DNA from: a virus | IMG/VR virus record: IMGVR_UViG_3300035698_017588 | Location: 31,002-95,001 of that record | Reading direction: 5' to 3' (one strand) | Length of the DNA: 64,000 nt | Shown here: one piece after another, positions 35,010-43,114 of the stretch | How the letters are laid out: each line of letters begins with the position of its first letter | Position numbering within the stretch: position 1 is the stretch's first letter | Position numbers and translations under genes: made by a program | Notes under the pieces: generated by a model | Told to the model about the DNA's origin: nothing | Databases searched by the model: none | What the model saw: the letters and a program-made list of their open reading frames with translations, nothing else

Positions 35010-35624
35010 TTATAACTCAAGTGGTGGCGAAGCTTTGATTTTACGCGATGGAGCAACATCCGGACGAATATGATGACCGATGACAAGGCTCGTGGTGTTC
35101 GAATCAGCATGGACAACGGTATTATACTCAGCCGGAAGCATATGAAGTGTCGGACGGTCACGCGGGCCTGAATTGCGATAGAGATTCAACAACGTAATCT
35201 CATCTGGTTCATTTGCTTTCGTAGCTTTAAGCCATCGTTCTACAAAACGAATAGCTTTGGGTCTGAAATACAAAGTACCACTCAGCCAATGCCCGCCTTT
35301 GGAAGCATGGATCGCCATTTCAGCAGTGCCCATGTTTTCGAAAATCTCTGGGTGCTGGTAAATCTCTGCGTCCGCGTCGACCCAAAGAATCGGTGCTTGA
35401 TACAAACGAAGAGCATGCAAGATTACGGTCGGCTTGAGAGAACACCCCGCAGTCCAATCAGTGACTGGGTTGAGTGGATAAACCGCATGTGGTAGATCGA
35501 ACTTGATGCACGATTTGGTGAAACGGGCTGTGGCTCGTTTATAATAATCACCCAAATGACTATGGACCGTATAAGCAGTAACGATCGTAGGGAAATGTGG
35601 GCGATGTAGGATGTCTTTCAGCAT
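35010..35624 (-). CDS. Glycosyltransferase (GT-A, nucleotide-diphospho-sugar type)
   Basis: 204 residues with PILWVDADAEIYQHPEIF, a DxD metal motif in the setting of nucleotide-sugar transferases, and GHWLSGTLYF...FVERW afterwards. It overlaps the next upstream glycosyltransferase gene by seven bases. Donor and acceptor cannot be told. Confidence 0.7.
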   Translation of the reverse strand: MLKDILHRPHFPTIVTAYTVHSHLGDYYKRATARFTKSCIKFDLPHAVYPLNPVTDWTAGCSLKPTVILHALRLYQAPILWVDADAEIYQHPEIFENMGTAEMAIHASKGGHWLSGTLYFRPKAIRFVERWLKATKANEPDEITLLNLYRNSGPRDRPTLHMLPAEYNTVVHADSNTTSLVIGHHIRPDVAPSRKIKASPPLEL

Positions 35625-36262
35625 AATCTCTCTTCAATAGGAAGTTTGGACCTTGTGTGCCATGTATTGGCGTCCTGTGAACCCACCTTGATATAATGAG
35701 CATCATGCTCATCGATCTCTCGTTTCTTCAAAGCCCAATTCTTGTGTTCGAAGACGGGAGAATTATCCCATTTGTCGATCAACAAATTAAGTTCACGCAG
35801 ATTATGCATCAATTCAGTATCTGAATATTGATGAATGTAGCTTGTGTGATAGATGATTCGATTAAGACGTTTCAAGCAACTCATCGTCATGATGGGAATT
35901 GTCATCGAATCTTGCTTGATATACCCATCATGCACATGAACAGCGGCCACTTTACCGGCCAAGACTTTTTTGACCCATCGGTCCCAATGCAAAGGAGCAT
36001 AGAAATCGTCGGAAGCGAGGATGATAATATCATCATCTTCTGCTTCGACCGCATCTGTCAACATCTTGCAGGCATGGGTTACGCCTTTAACGTTCCCCGA
36101 CACAAGAACTTCAGCACCAGGAATATGGATTGCATCCTTCTGTTCTTGTGTGTTAACAGCCACCAGCAATCTGAAATTCTTATCATCGGCATTGGCTAGC
36201 CAATGATGATAAGTTGCAGACATCATGGTTGGGCGAATGGTTGGCCAAAGCAAATGAATCAT
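35618..36262 (-). CDS. Glycosyltransferase-like protein (GT-A fold)
   Basis: 214 residues. The start MIHLLWPTIRPTMM, a middle DDDIIILASDDFYAPLHWDRWV with the acidic metal site, and a helical tail fit a family-2-like GT-A domain without a clear acceptor domain. It is first in the minus-strand glycan operon (glycosyltransferase, glycosyltransferase, methyltransferase, sulfotransferase). The 75 bases upstream could hold its promoter. Confidence 0.65.
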   Translation of the reverse strand: MIHLLWPTIRPTMMSATYHHWLANADDKNFRLLVAVNTQEQKDAIHIPGAEVLVSGNVKGVTHACKMLTDAVEAEDDDIIILASDDFYAPLHWDRWVKKVLAGKVAAVHVHDGYIKQDSMTIPIMTMSCLKRLNRIIYHTSYIHQYSDTELMHNLRELNLLIDKWDNSPVFEHKNWALKKREIDEHDAHYIKVGSQDANTWHTRSKLPIEERLC

Positions 36263-36337
36263 AATATACCACGCAACAGAATTAGTCTATCAACAATATT
36301 TACCAACCAAAGACTACATTCTAAATTCGCCGAAACC

Positions 36338-37711
36338 CTACTCAGGCTCTGCAGTGCCCGGAACGATCATGGTTTTAGTAGCTGGGAACCGGCCATGCCA
36401 GCAAGCAAGAACCTCACGCATCCGAGCAGCATACGTATAATGAGCCCCAAGACCGGTACGAAGCTCACATTGGTAGAGGAATTTGTCGGCGGTTGTAATG
36501 TGCTCGTAAGCACATTGAGCACCAAGTGGGAGATAATACACATAAGACGGATCGCCCTTCTGGGCCATCTTTAAAGCACGTGCCACCAACCTCTCGCCAC
36601 ACTCTCGAAGACCGTCGAGGTCTTTCGCCGCATCGGGGTTGCTCAGACTCAGCTTACTGACCTGATCATCCGCGAAGTAACAACCAACCGGGGTCAAATC
36701 GAAAGTCTTTGTACCGGTTCTATGACGATTCAAATCACGGAGTTCTGCAATAGTCAAGGCTGCCCATCCAAATCGAACAGCAGTTCGACGAATTGTAGGA
36801 CCAAAATAATCATACCTACCATTATGATCTTCGAGATCACCGACTATAGCCGCTTGTAGATCATTTTCTTTCATTTTGGGCGGAGTAATCTCGCAATAAG
36901 CACCAGCACTATGCAGCTTTGAAACAGAAAGCGGGGTCTGCTCATACGCAGTCTTACGAACTGTCTCAAGCTCTTTCGTAAGTCCGGAACTGAATGATTC
37001 ATCGGGGCGAGCGTGACGAGTCAATCGAGGGGTAGCAAGACCGAGATTCTCAGTCATCAACTCAGCAAGTTCGACGGATTCAGCGTTGTAATCGGACCAA
37101 AGCATCTTGATCAGATCTACCCAGCCACGAGCACTCATTTCGAGCATGACGTTAGTCTGGCAACTCATTGGTAGGAAATATCGAGCCCTATCAAAGGCGA
37201 AATTCCGCCGCATTCGAGGAAGAGCTTTATCTCCCTTTTCCATTCCATCTGGGAGATTCATGATGCTTGGGTCAACTTCCGCAGCTTCCGACCAGATCTC
37301 ATATGCTGTTTCATACGCTGCAAAGGCTTCTGCCATCAAATCATTGTAATCGGCATCAGCTTTTGGCGGTTTAACGATATTCTCTAGTTTGAGCTTCACG
37401 TACCGAGTCGAAGATTCCTGACCACCAGCTGTCGGACTCCATTGCCACAGACGCAAAGCCATCCAAAGTGATACATCATCAATGAACATGGCAACCGGAG
37501 CCATGTCGGTGATGGACCGGTGTCCATAATCGACCATCTTAAAAATCGAATCAACAGCTTTGTCAGGGTCCATACCCTCGACTTTGGACAGAATGGCTTC
37601 TAGACCCTCATTATTGCGAGAGTACCGAGCCCCGGTAGCTGCGAGCATTTCTGGTGTTAGCTTAACTGTTTGTTGGGCTGTAGAATCAATGCCTACACAA
37701 GTGACTTTCAT
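36338..37711 (-). CDS. thyX: ThyX-like flavin-dependent thymidylate synthase, double-length
   Basis: 457 residues, about twice the normal ThyX length. The first half contains YGHRSITDMAPVAMFIDDVSLWMALRLWQW followed by ESSTRY (~99-104), a variant of the ThyX RHRxxSxNxxSxR motif. The second half has a related core (ELRDLNRHRTGTKTF). The family makes dTMP from dUMP with FAD and methylene-folate. The divergence from the standard signature means the exact reaction is uncertain; a modified-pyrimidine enzyme is an alternative. A small zinc protein gene abuts its start. Confidence 0.7.
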   Translation of the reverse strand: MKVTCVGIDSTAQQTVKLTPEMLAATGARYSRNNEGLEAILSKVEGMDPDKAVDSIFKMVDYGHRSITDMAPVAMFIDDVSLWMALRLWQWSPTAGGQESSTRYVKLKLENIVKPPKADADYNDLMAEAFAAYETAYEIWSEAAEVDPSIMNLPDGMEKGDKALPRMRRNFAFDRARYFLPMSCQTNVMLEMSARGWVDLIKMLWSDYNAESVELAELMTENLGLATPRLTRHARPDESFSSGLTKELETVRKTAYEQTPLSVSKLHSAGAYCEITPPKMKENDLQAAIVGDLEDHNGRYDYFGPTIRRTAVRFGWAALTIAELRDLNRHRTGTKTFDLTPVGCYFADDQVSKLSLSNPDAAKDLDGLRECGERLVARALKMAQKGDPSYVYYLPLGAQCAYEHITTADKFLYQCELRTGLGAHYTYAARMREVLACWHGRFPATKTMIVPGTAEPE

Positions 37712-38107
37712 TTAATCTTGGCTTTGTACAGAGGTTAAAATTTCTGAATCGGGTTCTTGAATCAATTTAACACTTCCGAGATTCAACCAACGTTGTGTAG
37801 GGAGGATCAGCACCGAAAGAATTACTGGAGCACGGGCTTTTGTGACAATTTTACCAGCGGAGTGTTTCCGCACGGCTTGCAGAGATTTAGCCACTTCATC
37901 TGGATTAAAACCGTAGCTTTCGAGACCTTCTGAACCCGATATCAAACCTGTTATGGTACCATATTGTGGATCAGGACCGTAATACGATTGTGCTACAGAA
38001 ACACAAAGCATACAAATGTGTTCGTGCTTCCGGCCATCCAAGAAGGGCTCGTTTTCGAATCTTTTGACTATCACCTCGATTTCAGCATCACAGATTTCGC
38101 AATACAT
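37712..38107 (-). CDS. Zinc-binding hypothetical protein (131 aa)
   Basis: The N terminus carries MYCEICDAE then HEHICMLC, a CxxC...CxxC zinc ribbon, as in many small phage proteins. The rest is not recognised. It directly precedes the ThyX-like gene (adjacent stop and start). Confidence 0.6.
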   Translation of the reverse strand: MYCEICDAEIEVIVKRFENEPFLDGRKHEHICMLCVSVAQSYYGPDPQYGTITGLISGSEGLESYGFNPDEVAKSLQAVRKHSAGKIVTKARAPVILSVLILPTQRWLNLGSVKLIQEPDSEILTSVQSQD

Positions 38108-38157
38108 TCTCTTACTCCAAAAAAGATTTATTACACTTTAACACGGGAAGTCATCTG

Positions 38158-38826
38158 ATGCGTAATCTTGTATTTCTTGTTGCGATTCTAATTAGTGCAA
38201 CATCACACGCCACATCTGGTAGACGATTCGGCCCAGAAGTCTACACCGTAGACGCTCTTGAGATAAATTGGAGATATACTTGGCACGAAGCTTGGGGACC
38301 AAATCTCAACAGAATCAAGGTAGCAAAGATCAGCTTCTGTCAATTAATCTATTGGGACGCAGTTTCACACGACCCTTACGAAAAAGCACCACGGAAAGGC
38401 TGGGCAAGTTGTGGATGGACGATGTATGAGGTCAAAACGGAGACCAAAAACGGCAAGACAGAAAAAATCAGAGAGCTAAAAGACCATCAAACCAAAGTCA
38501 GCTTCCCAAGACGCAATTGGAATGACGGCTATTGGTACGTCACTGTCCGAGACGGGACGCACACAATTAAGGTCAGAACTAAAATTTTAATCGGTGGGAT
38601 CGATGGGACAGACACTCTAATCGATCCGGATTCAGCCGATAGAAATCTACGGCACGAAAAACGCACCAGTCCGATAAGCCTCCACAGAGAAATTATGAAA
38701 GCTCGTCAGGATGTATTGCGGGCACGGCGTGAACGCCATCAGAAGGAGGAAGCTCTGACACCAAATGATCAGGAGTCTGTTCGTCGGCAGGATGATCTTG
38801 ATTCACTGGAGCCGGTTGATCAGTAG
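38158..38826 (+). CDS. Secreted hypothetical protein (222 aa)
   Basis: Signal peptide at the N terminus (MRNLVFLVAILISATSHATS, cleavage likely after SHA). The mature part is rich in aromatic residues and beta strands (YWYVTVRDGTHTIKVRTKI), with a charged helical tail (REIMKARQDVLRARRERHQ). The product would act outside the cytoplasm. Its 3' end overlaps a convergent gene by 134 bases. Family not recognised. Confidence 0.6.
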   Translation: MRNLVFLVAILISATSHATSGRRFGPEVYTVDALEINWRYTWHEAWGPNLNRIKVAKISFCQLIYWDAVSHDPYEKAPRKGWASCGWTMYEVKTETKNGKTEKIRELKDHQTKVSFPRRNWNDGYWYVTVRDGTHTIKVRTKILIGGIDGTDTLIDPDSADRNLRHEKRTSPISLHREIMKARQDVLRARRERHQKEEALTPNDQESVRRQDDLDSLEPVDQ

Positions 38827-39370
38827 CCGGTTGATCAACGTCCACCTGTTGGAACTCGAACTTGTCGCGATCCGTCAAGTATAATTGGCGGAAGTCTTCC
38901 TCTTTGATCATTTCCATCGCCTGGCGCACTTCTTGACTGTGACGACCCCAACGACGGGCAATACTATCAAACCAACCAAATTCCCGATCGTGGGGACGCA
39001 TCTTGAACTCAACACGACCTAGATCATCAAGCTTGACCTGACCATCCTTATTCCGTTTGATCTCCAAATGATATAATTCGTGGTCGATCAGAGCCCGTTG
39101 GCCATCCTCGGACAAATGTCCAACAAGAGTGCCATCAAAAGTGATTTCAGCGTCACCACGACCCATGGTTCGGTCTTTGAGAGGGACAGCTCGTACCACG
39201 GCGTAAGCTGGTAAACCGTGGTGCATGACAGCTGGTCCTCCAGCAGTGTCATAAGCATCAATCAAATCAATGATAGCACTGTGATCACTCAAATGAGGAT
39301 GAAATTGGGCCGCAACTTCTTCCATCAATCCCCTGGTGAGGGTGCTCGATTTTCGGTATGTCTTTGGCAT
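38693..39370 (-). CDS. Putative phage metallopeptidase
   Basis: 225 residues. The motif LIDHELYHLEI gives HExxH, the zinc-protease signature, in the setting of the 'putative phage metallopeptidase' family (AEITFDGTLVGHL before it and FGWFDSIARRWG after it). The last ~50 residues are Pro/Asp/Gln-rich and disordered, in the stretch that overlaps the convergent secreted-protein gene. Substrate unknown; possibly virion maturation or anti-host. Confidence 0.7.
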   Translation of the reverse strand: MPKTYRKSSTLTRGLMEEVAAQFHPHLSDHSAIIDLIDAYDTAGGPAVMHHGLPAYAVVRAVPLKDRTMGRGDAEITFDGTLVGHLSEDGQRALIDHELYHLEIKRNKDGQVKLDDLGRVEFKMRPHDREFGWFDSIARRWGRHSQEVRQAMEMIKEEDFRQLYLTDRDKFEFQQVDVDQPATDQPAPVNQDHPADEQTPDHLVSELPPSDGVHAVPAIHPDELS

Positions 39371-39444
39371 CTATTCACCTATCGTAGGGTTCGGTAACAG
39401 TCGAATAACACGTTATTCGGTTATATAATCGGGACAAAAACACA

Positions 39445-39876
39445 ATGGAGAGTGTGTTTTCAAACCGGACAAAACATGTGACGAAGGAATCAATTGTGAA
39501 AAACTTTGAAAAGCAATTAATCGACGCCGAAGAACAAATAGATGATTCGTGCGTCGAGTTCATAATTATCAAAGACAAATTGGACAAGGGAAAGGTCCAT
39601 TTCGTCGGCAAGAATATCTATGTCGATAAGACACACGTGATCAGTGTAATGGAACGACACACAACTAAAGAACAACAAGCAGTCACCTTGGCGTCTTTCG
39701 CAAAGATGTACGAGGTACCAATCAAAGAATTATTTCAGTTGAAGCATTACTATAGAGTCAGAGTATGGAAACTGACTCTAAGATTTTGGTTCATGAATAT
39801 CGTTTTTGTTACAATCGGCATCGCATTGGGTTTACTTTGGTTCTATGAAATTATACAAATCAACACCAGTCTTTGA
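39445..39876 (+). CDS. Tail-anchored membrane protein (143 aa)
   Basis: A soluble, charged N-terminal 110 residues is followed by one C-terminal membrane span (FWFMNIVFVTIGIALGLLWFYEII). Family not recognised. It overlaps the next gene by 32 bases and ends in TGA. Confidence 0.55.
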   Translation: MESVFSNRTKHVTKESIVKNFEKQLIDAEEQIDDSCVEFIIIKDKLDKGKVHFVGKNIYVDKTHVISVMERHTTKEQQAVTLASFAKMYEVPIKELFQLKHYYRVRVWKLTLRFWFMNIVFVTIGIALGLLWFYEIIQINTSL

Positions 39877-40327
39877 TCGCTATACTGGCAAAAGAGAAGC
39901 GTGCGAGCAAATCCAAGATGGCATTATTTGTGATGTATGCGGCGTCGAACTCAACTACGAGTTCGACGACGAAAACTCTCCCCATGTCTCTTTCGAAATC
40001 CACGATCTAACAGGCTGTGAACCATATTATCACGAAGATCGTCTAAAGTTCACAGCAAAAGAAGCTTTTGAACTATTCGAAATCGATTGGGATGACGATA
40101 TTGAAATGGACAATTATGTGACCTTCAATGATAACCCATTCGTTTATTGTCGATCGCGACCATGTCTTGAAGATGTCCTTAAGGACACTTTATTCGCTCA
40201 AGCACCATTCGAGGACGAAGTCTGGCTTCAAAACGCAATGATGGAAGCCAGATTAAAAATGATTGAACGTGTTTTAAGGCAGAAACTTTTTACTCCCGAG
40301 CGTTTGGGAATCAGTTTCGAAGATTAG
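39845..40327 (+). CDS. Hypothetical protein with CxxC (160 aa)
   Basis: Acidic protein with ICDVCGVELNYEF and later CRSRPC; an N-terminal zinc ribbon is likely. The ATG at 39845 lies inside the previous gene's membrane-span codons. The TAG stop shares its last base with the first base of the downstream tRNA gene. Confidence 0.6.
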   Translation: MKLYKSTPVFDRYTGKREACEQIQDGIICDVCGVELNYEFDDENSPHVSFEIHDLTGCEPYYHEDRLKFTAKEAFELFEIDWDDDIEMDNYVTFNDNPFVYCRSRPCLEDVLKDTLFAQAPFEDEVWLQNAMMEARLKMIERVLRQKLFTPERLGISFED

Positions 40328-40396
40328 GGCCTACAGTCGGGTGACTTAACCGGTCTTCAAAACCGGAAATGGTGGATTCGAGTTCCACTAGGCCCT
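40327..40396 (+). tRNA. tRNA with UCA anticodon (reads UGA), compact D arm
   Basis: Seven-pair acceptor stem (GGGCCTA / TAGGCCC), anticodon arm CCGGT-CTTCAAA-ACCGG and T arm GTGGA-TTCGAGT-TCCAC are clear. The anticodon is TCA (40357-40359), which pairs with UGA. The anticodon stem-loop is that of tRNA-Trp (loop CTCCAAA) with C34 changed to T. The D arm is unusually small (AGTC-GGGT-GACT with a 4-base loop) and the discriminator base is T, as in tRNA-Cys. The amino acid is therefore uncertain (Trp or Cys). CCA is not encoded. Confidence 0.8.
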
Positions 40397-40399
40397 CTC

Positions 40400-40472
40400 G
40401 TCCCTGTAGCTCAATTGGTAGAGCGGTGGATTTCAAATCTACTGGTTGTCGGTTCAATTCCGACCAGGGACA
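40400..40472 (+). tRNA. tRNA with UCA anticodon (reads UGA), normal cloverleaf
   Basis: A standard 73-base cloverleaf: acceptor GTCCCTG / CAGGGAC, D arm GCTC-AATTGGTA-GAGC, anticodon arm GTGGA-TTTCAAA-TCTAC, T arm GTCGG-TTCAATT-CCGAC, discriminator A. The anticodon TCA is at 40443-40445. The short variable loop argues against a selenocysteine or serine tRNA. It starts three bases after the previous tRNA, so both are processed from one transcript. CCA is not encoded. It is a candidate opal suppressor. Confidence 0.88.
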
Positions 40473-40486
40473 CTACACAAAGGAAT

Positions 40487-40768
40487 ATGATGGGAAATTC
40501 ATTAAATGCCATCTCAGCCGATGAAGACAAATACATCCACCGATGTAAGATACTCAATGTCAAACCCCAAGAAGACAAAGACCCATACTCTCTTCATGCA
40601 GAATGGGTAGACGAAACATTCTGGGCGAAAACCCAAGATTCTTGGGAAGAATATCAAAAATCTGGACAGATAAAGAAGCTGGATCGAGCTATTAAAGTAA
40701 AACAAGCGATCGTTGACCAACAACAAACAGAACTTAATGTACTGATTGAGTATCGCAAGACAATGTGA
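40487..40768 (+). CDS. Hypothetical protein (93 aa)
   Basis: Starts 14 bases after the second tRNA, with AAAGGA before the ATG. A charged, helical protein whose C-terminal half (KLDRAIKVKQAIVDQQQTELNVLIEYRKTM) is probably a coiled coil. Ends in TGA. Family not recognised. Confidence 0.55.
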   Translation: MMGNSLNAISADEDKYIHRCKILNVKPQEDKDPYSLHAEWVDETFWAKTQDSWEEYQKSGQIKKLDRAIKVKQAIVDQQQTELNVLIEYRKTM

Positions 40769-40814
40769 TCCCAATAGCCGCAAAATTATCTTAACTAATT
40801 TGCGGGGAATCCAA

Positions 40815-41543
40815 ATGTCATACGTTCTAGAACTATCCGGCGTCGTTTCTTATGACGACAATACCGAAAAATCGTTTCTTGCAGTAGACGACATCAAAGA
40901 TGATATCGTCCTTCAAGACCAACAGGCTTTCCTTGACGTAAGCCAACGATTCCGAACCCTCATCGCGGCCAATGGCGGCGACCTACACACCCCACAAAAT
41001 CTACCACGATCTGGTAAAACCATACGGGAAACAGTGGTTAGTATAAGGTGTCTATACACCATTGGCCAAGATAACTACGAATTCACCATTACCAGTAACG
41101 ATCCAAACGGATTCATCACTACTGGTAACGGCAATTGGATGCAATTTTGGAATCTCTACGGAGAGCAAGCCAATCAACTATTCTTCGCAGCATGGGGTGG
41201 TGCTTCCGCCTACAATGTTGACTTTGCCGACAGAACATACTTTACGTTCACGAACAACTCAATGGAAGACGGACCATTAATTGTCGGTGCTTACCTCGAC
41301 AACATCGGTCCAACACTTTACCAAGAATTCCTCATCGATCCGAACAAACAAGCAGCCTTCTTGTTTGATTTTGCGTCTCAAAGTAATTTTTGGGTTCACG
41401 CTCGACGAGCTGGAGACCCGGCCCCATGGCCCGCAGCATTAAACACGCAAATCAGCATAATTGGCATTGCTGGTGCAGAACTCGACGTTACCGGCAGCTA
41501 CCAAGCATTCAACTTCGGATTGAATAGTATCGTTGCTAGTTAA
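40815..41543 (+). CDS. Hypothetical protein, first of a tandem paralogue pair (242 aa)
   Basis: About half identical to the product of the next gene, with a shared start (MSYVLELSGVVSY, then NTEKSFLAVDDIKDDIVLQDQQAF). The leaders are also alike, each with an A/T-rich stretch and GCGGGG shortly before the ATG. The beta-rich, Asn/Thr/Gly-rich make-up suits an abundant structural or decoration protein, but the family is not recognised. Confidence 0.65.
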   Translation: MSYVLELSGVVSYDDNTEKSFLAVDDIKDDIVLQDQQAFLDVSQRFRTLIAANGGDLHTPQNLPRSGKTIRETVVSIRCLYTIGQDNYEFTITSNDPNGFITTGNGNWMQFWNLYGEQANQLFFAAWGGASAYNVDFADRTYFTFTNNSMEDGPLIVGAYLDNIGPTLYQEFLIDPNKQAAFLFDFASQSNFWVHARRAGDPAPWPAALNTQISIIGIAGAELDVTGSYQAFNFGLNSIVAS

Positions 41544-41630
41544 CATCATACTATCTTTCGCCCAAAATCAAGTCGCAATCTTTGTCTAATCCGACAGCAA
41601 AGTTAAATCGACTAATTGCGGGGGATCACA

Positions 41631-42353
41631 ATGTCATACGTTCTTGAATTCAGTGGTGTCGTCTCTTACACCGACAACACCGAAAAATCTTTTCTAGCAG
41701 TCGATGATATCAAGGACGACATAGTCCTTCAAGACCAGCAAGCATTTGCCGATGTGGGTAGAGTGTTCAGAATCCTGGCAATTGAAGCGGGCGGAGAGCT
41801 TGCACTCCCTCGCACCATCCCACAATCTGGAAAGACGGTCAAGAATACCAACGCCAAAATCAACTGTTGGTATACTATTGGAGAAGAAAGCTTCGAATTC
41901 TCCATAATAGAGTCGGACACTACTGGCCTGACTACCATTGGTGACGGAAACATCGCACAATTCATGAGTAATTATGGAAATGGGGCGAACAGCTTCGTCA
42001 ACAGAATCTACAAAGGTGCCACATTATATGGCACAAAATTCACAAATCCAGCTCTTGTGTTCATCAGAAATGACGTTTTTGCTCCCGCCCAACATATAGT
42101 TGGATTTTATTCCCAAGTCAACCCGACTTTGGAATTCATGTTGGAAAAGATTATCGACCCAAGCAACGAAGCCGCGATAATTATTAACAGAGATGGGCTA
42201 GTAGCTCCTTTTGTTCATGCGAGAATTGTTGGAAACCCACCCCCACAGCCAATCGACATCAACACCCAAGTCAATTTCACTAGTATAGCACAAGTGGATT
42301 TGACGATCAATTCGGTCCAGAATTTTAGTCTGACCAACGGGGTGCTTGCATAA
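41631..42353 (+). CDS. Hypothetical protein, second of a tandem paralogue pair (240 aa)
   Basis: Paralogue of the upstream gene; N-terminal 45 residues nearly identical, the rest diverged. GCGGGGGA precedes the ATG at 41631. Tandem duplication followed by divergence suggests selection for variety, as in exposed virion proteins. Ends in TAA. Confidence 0.65.
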   Translation: MSYVLEFSGVVSYTDNTEKSFLAVDDIKDDIVLQDQQAFADVGRVFRILAIEAGGELALPRTIPQSGKTVKNTNAKINCWYTIGEESFEFSIIESDTTGLTTIGDGNIAQFMSNYGNGANSFVNRIYKGATLYGTKFTNPALVFIRNDVFAPAQHIVGFYSQVNPTLEFMLEKIIDPSNEAAIIINRDGLVAPFVHARIVGNPPPQPIDINTQVNFTSIAQVDLTINSVQNFSLTNGVLA

Positions 42354-42414
42354 TACTCGCCGTTTTATCAAAAGTAGATACGACGTCCAATTTCATCTCT
42401 AACGGAAAAACATC

Positions 42415-42726
42415 ATGTTGTGAGCATATTGCTACGTAATAGTCACCTCGGATCTAACTGATCCACAAAAGGCAGTGCAAGGAATGCACGCGGCCATTGA
42501 ATCGGCCAGATCAGGATTGATCACAGGACCACACCCTAATTTGGTGTTTTGTATGGTCCCCGACTCTGAATCTCTAAGTCAGCTGTCGAAAAAACTCAAA
42601 ATCCGTGAAGTCGATCATCGTATATTCGTAGAACCGGATCTCGACGACAAGCCTACTGCTATAGCCACACGAACCGTAAGTGGCAAAGAGCGTAAACTAT
42701 TCTCAAATTTCCCGTTGGTGAGATAA
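42415..42726 (+). CDS. Peptidyl-tRNA hydrolase, PTH2 family, with in-frame UGA at codon 3
   Basis: From a GTG at 42475 onward the protein is a clear PTH2: GMHAAIESA, HPNLVFCMVPD, HRIFVEPDLDDKPTAIATRTV. The conserved first strand of the family (YVIVTSDLTDPQKAVQ) lies upstream of this GTG in the same frame. No ATG, GTG or TTG opens that strand except ATG-TTG-TGA at 42415-42423. Reading that UGA as an amino acid gives a normal-length protein (103 codons) with GGA before the ATG. Two UCA tRNAs lie 2 kb upstream. PTH2 releases stalled peptidyl-tRNA. A rare ATA start or a frameshift are less likely alternatives. Confidence 0.75.
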
Positions 42727-42728
42727 TT

Positions 42729-43028
42729 ATGTCAGCACGAGAACCCAGAGACGTAAAAGAATTTCGAACCGAAGCCGAATTAGAAGAAGCTGCGAGCGGG
42801 AATGACGTCCGAAAACTCGATTGGGAAGGAGAAGGATATTATGCCATCTACCAATATGGTCAACGATGTCCACGAGGATGCTGCTATGATAGCGTCTACG
42901 AGGCCAGACCAATAGCCGACCATATTTCCGATCTGGAAGCACATATCGAAGATCTTTCTTCCGACCTAAGTCATTACAAAGATCTCAACCACAAATACGA
43001 CCTACTAGCCAAGTACACAAAGGAATAA
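42729..43028 (+). CDS. Hypothetical protein (99 aa)
   Basis: Starts three bases after the PTH2 stop. N-terminal half compact with Tyr/Cys (YYAIYQYGQRCPRGCCYDS), C-terminal half a predicted coiled coil (ISDLEAHIEDLSSDLSHYKDLNHKYDLL). Family not recognised. Confidence 0.6.
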   Translation: MSAREPRDVKEFRTEAELEEAASGNDVRKLDWEGEGYYAIYQYGQRCPRGCCYDSVYEARPIADHISDLEAHIEDLSSDLSHYKDLNHKYDLLAKYTKE

Positions 43029-43114
43029 TCATGTTGTGATTACCGCGAGCCCCGCCCTGGAAACCGATTCTCCGACAATTTTTACGATTAATCAATTTTC
43101 AAGGCACAGACATT

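Noticed and set aside
38693-38826. Overlap of two convergent genes suggested that one is false
   Set aside because: Both have independent support: a signal peptide in one, a HExxH motif in the other. The overlap covers only disordered tails.
40327-40396. Selenocysteine tRNA
   Set aside because: The molecule is only 70 bases, with no long variable arm and no extended acceptor/T stem.
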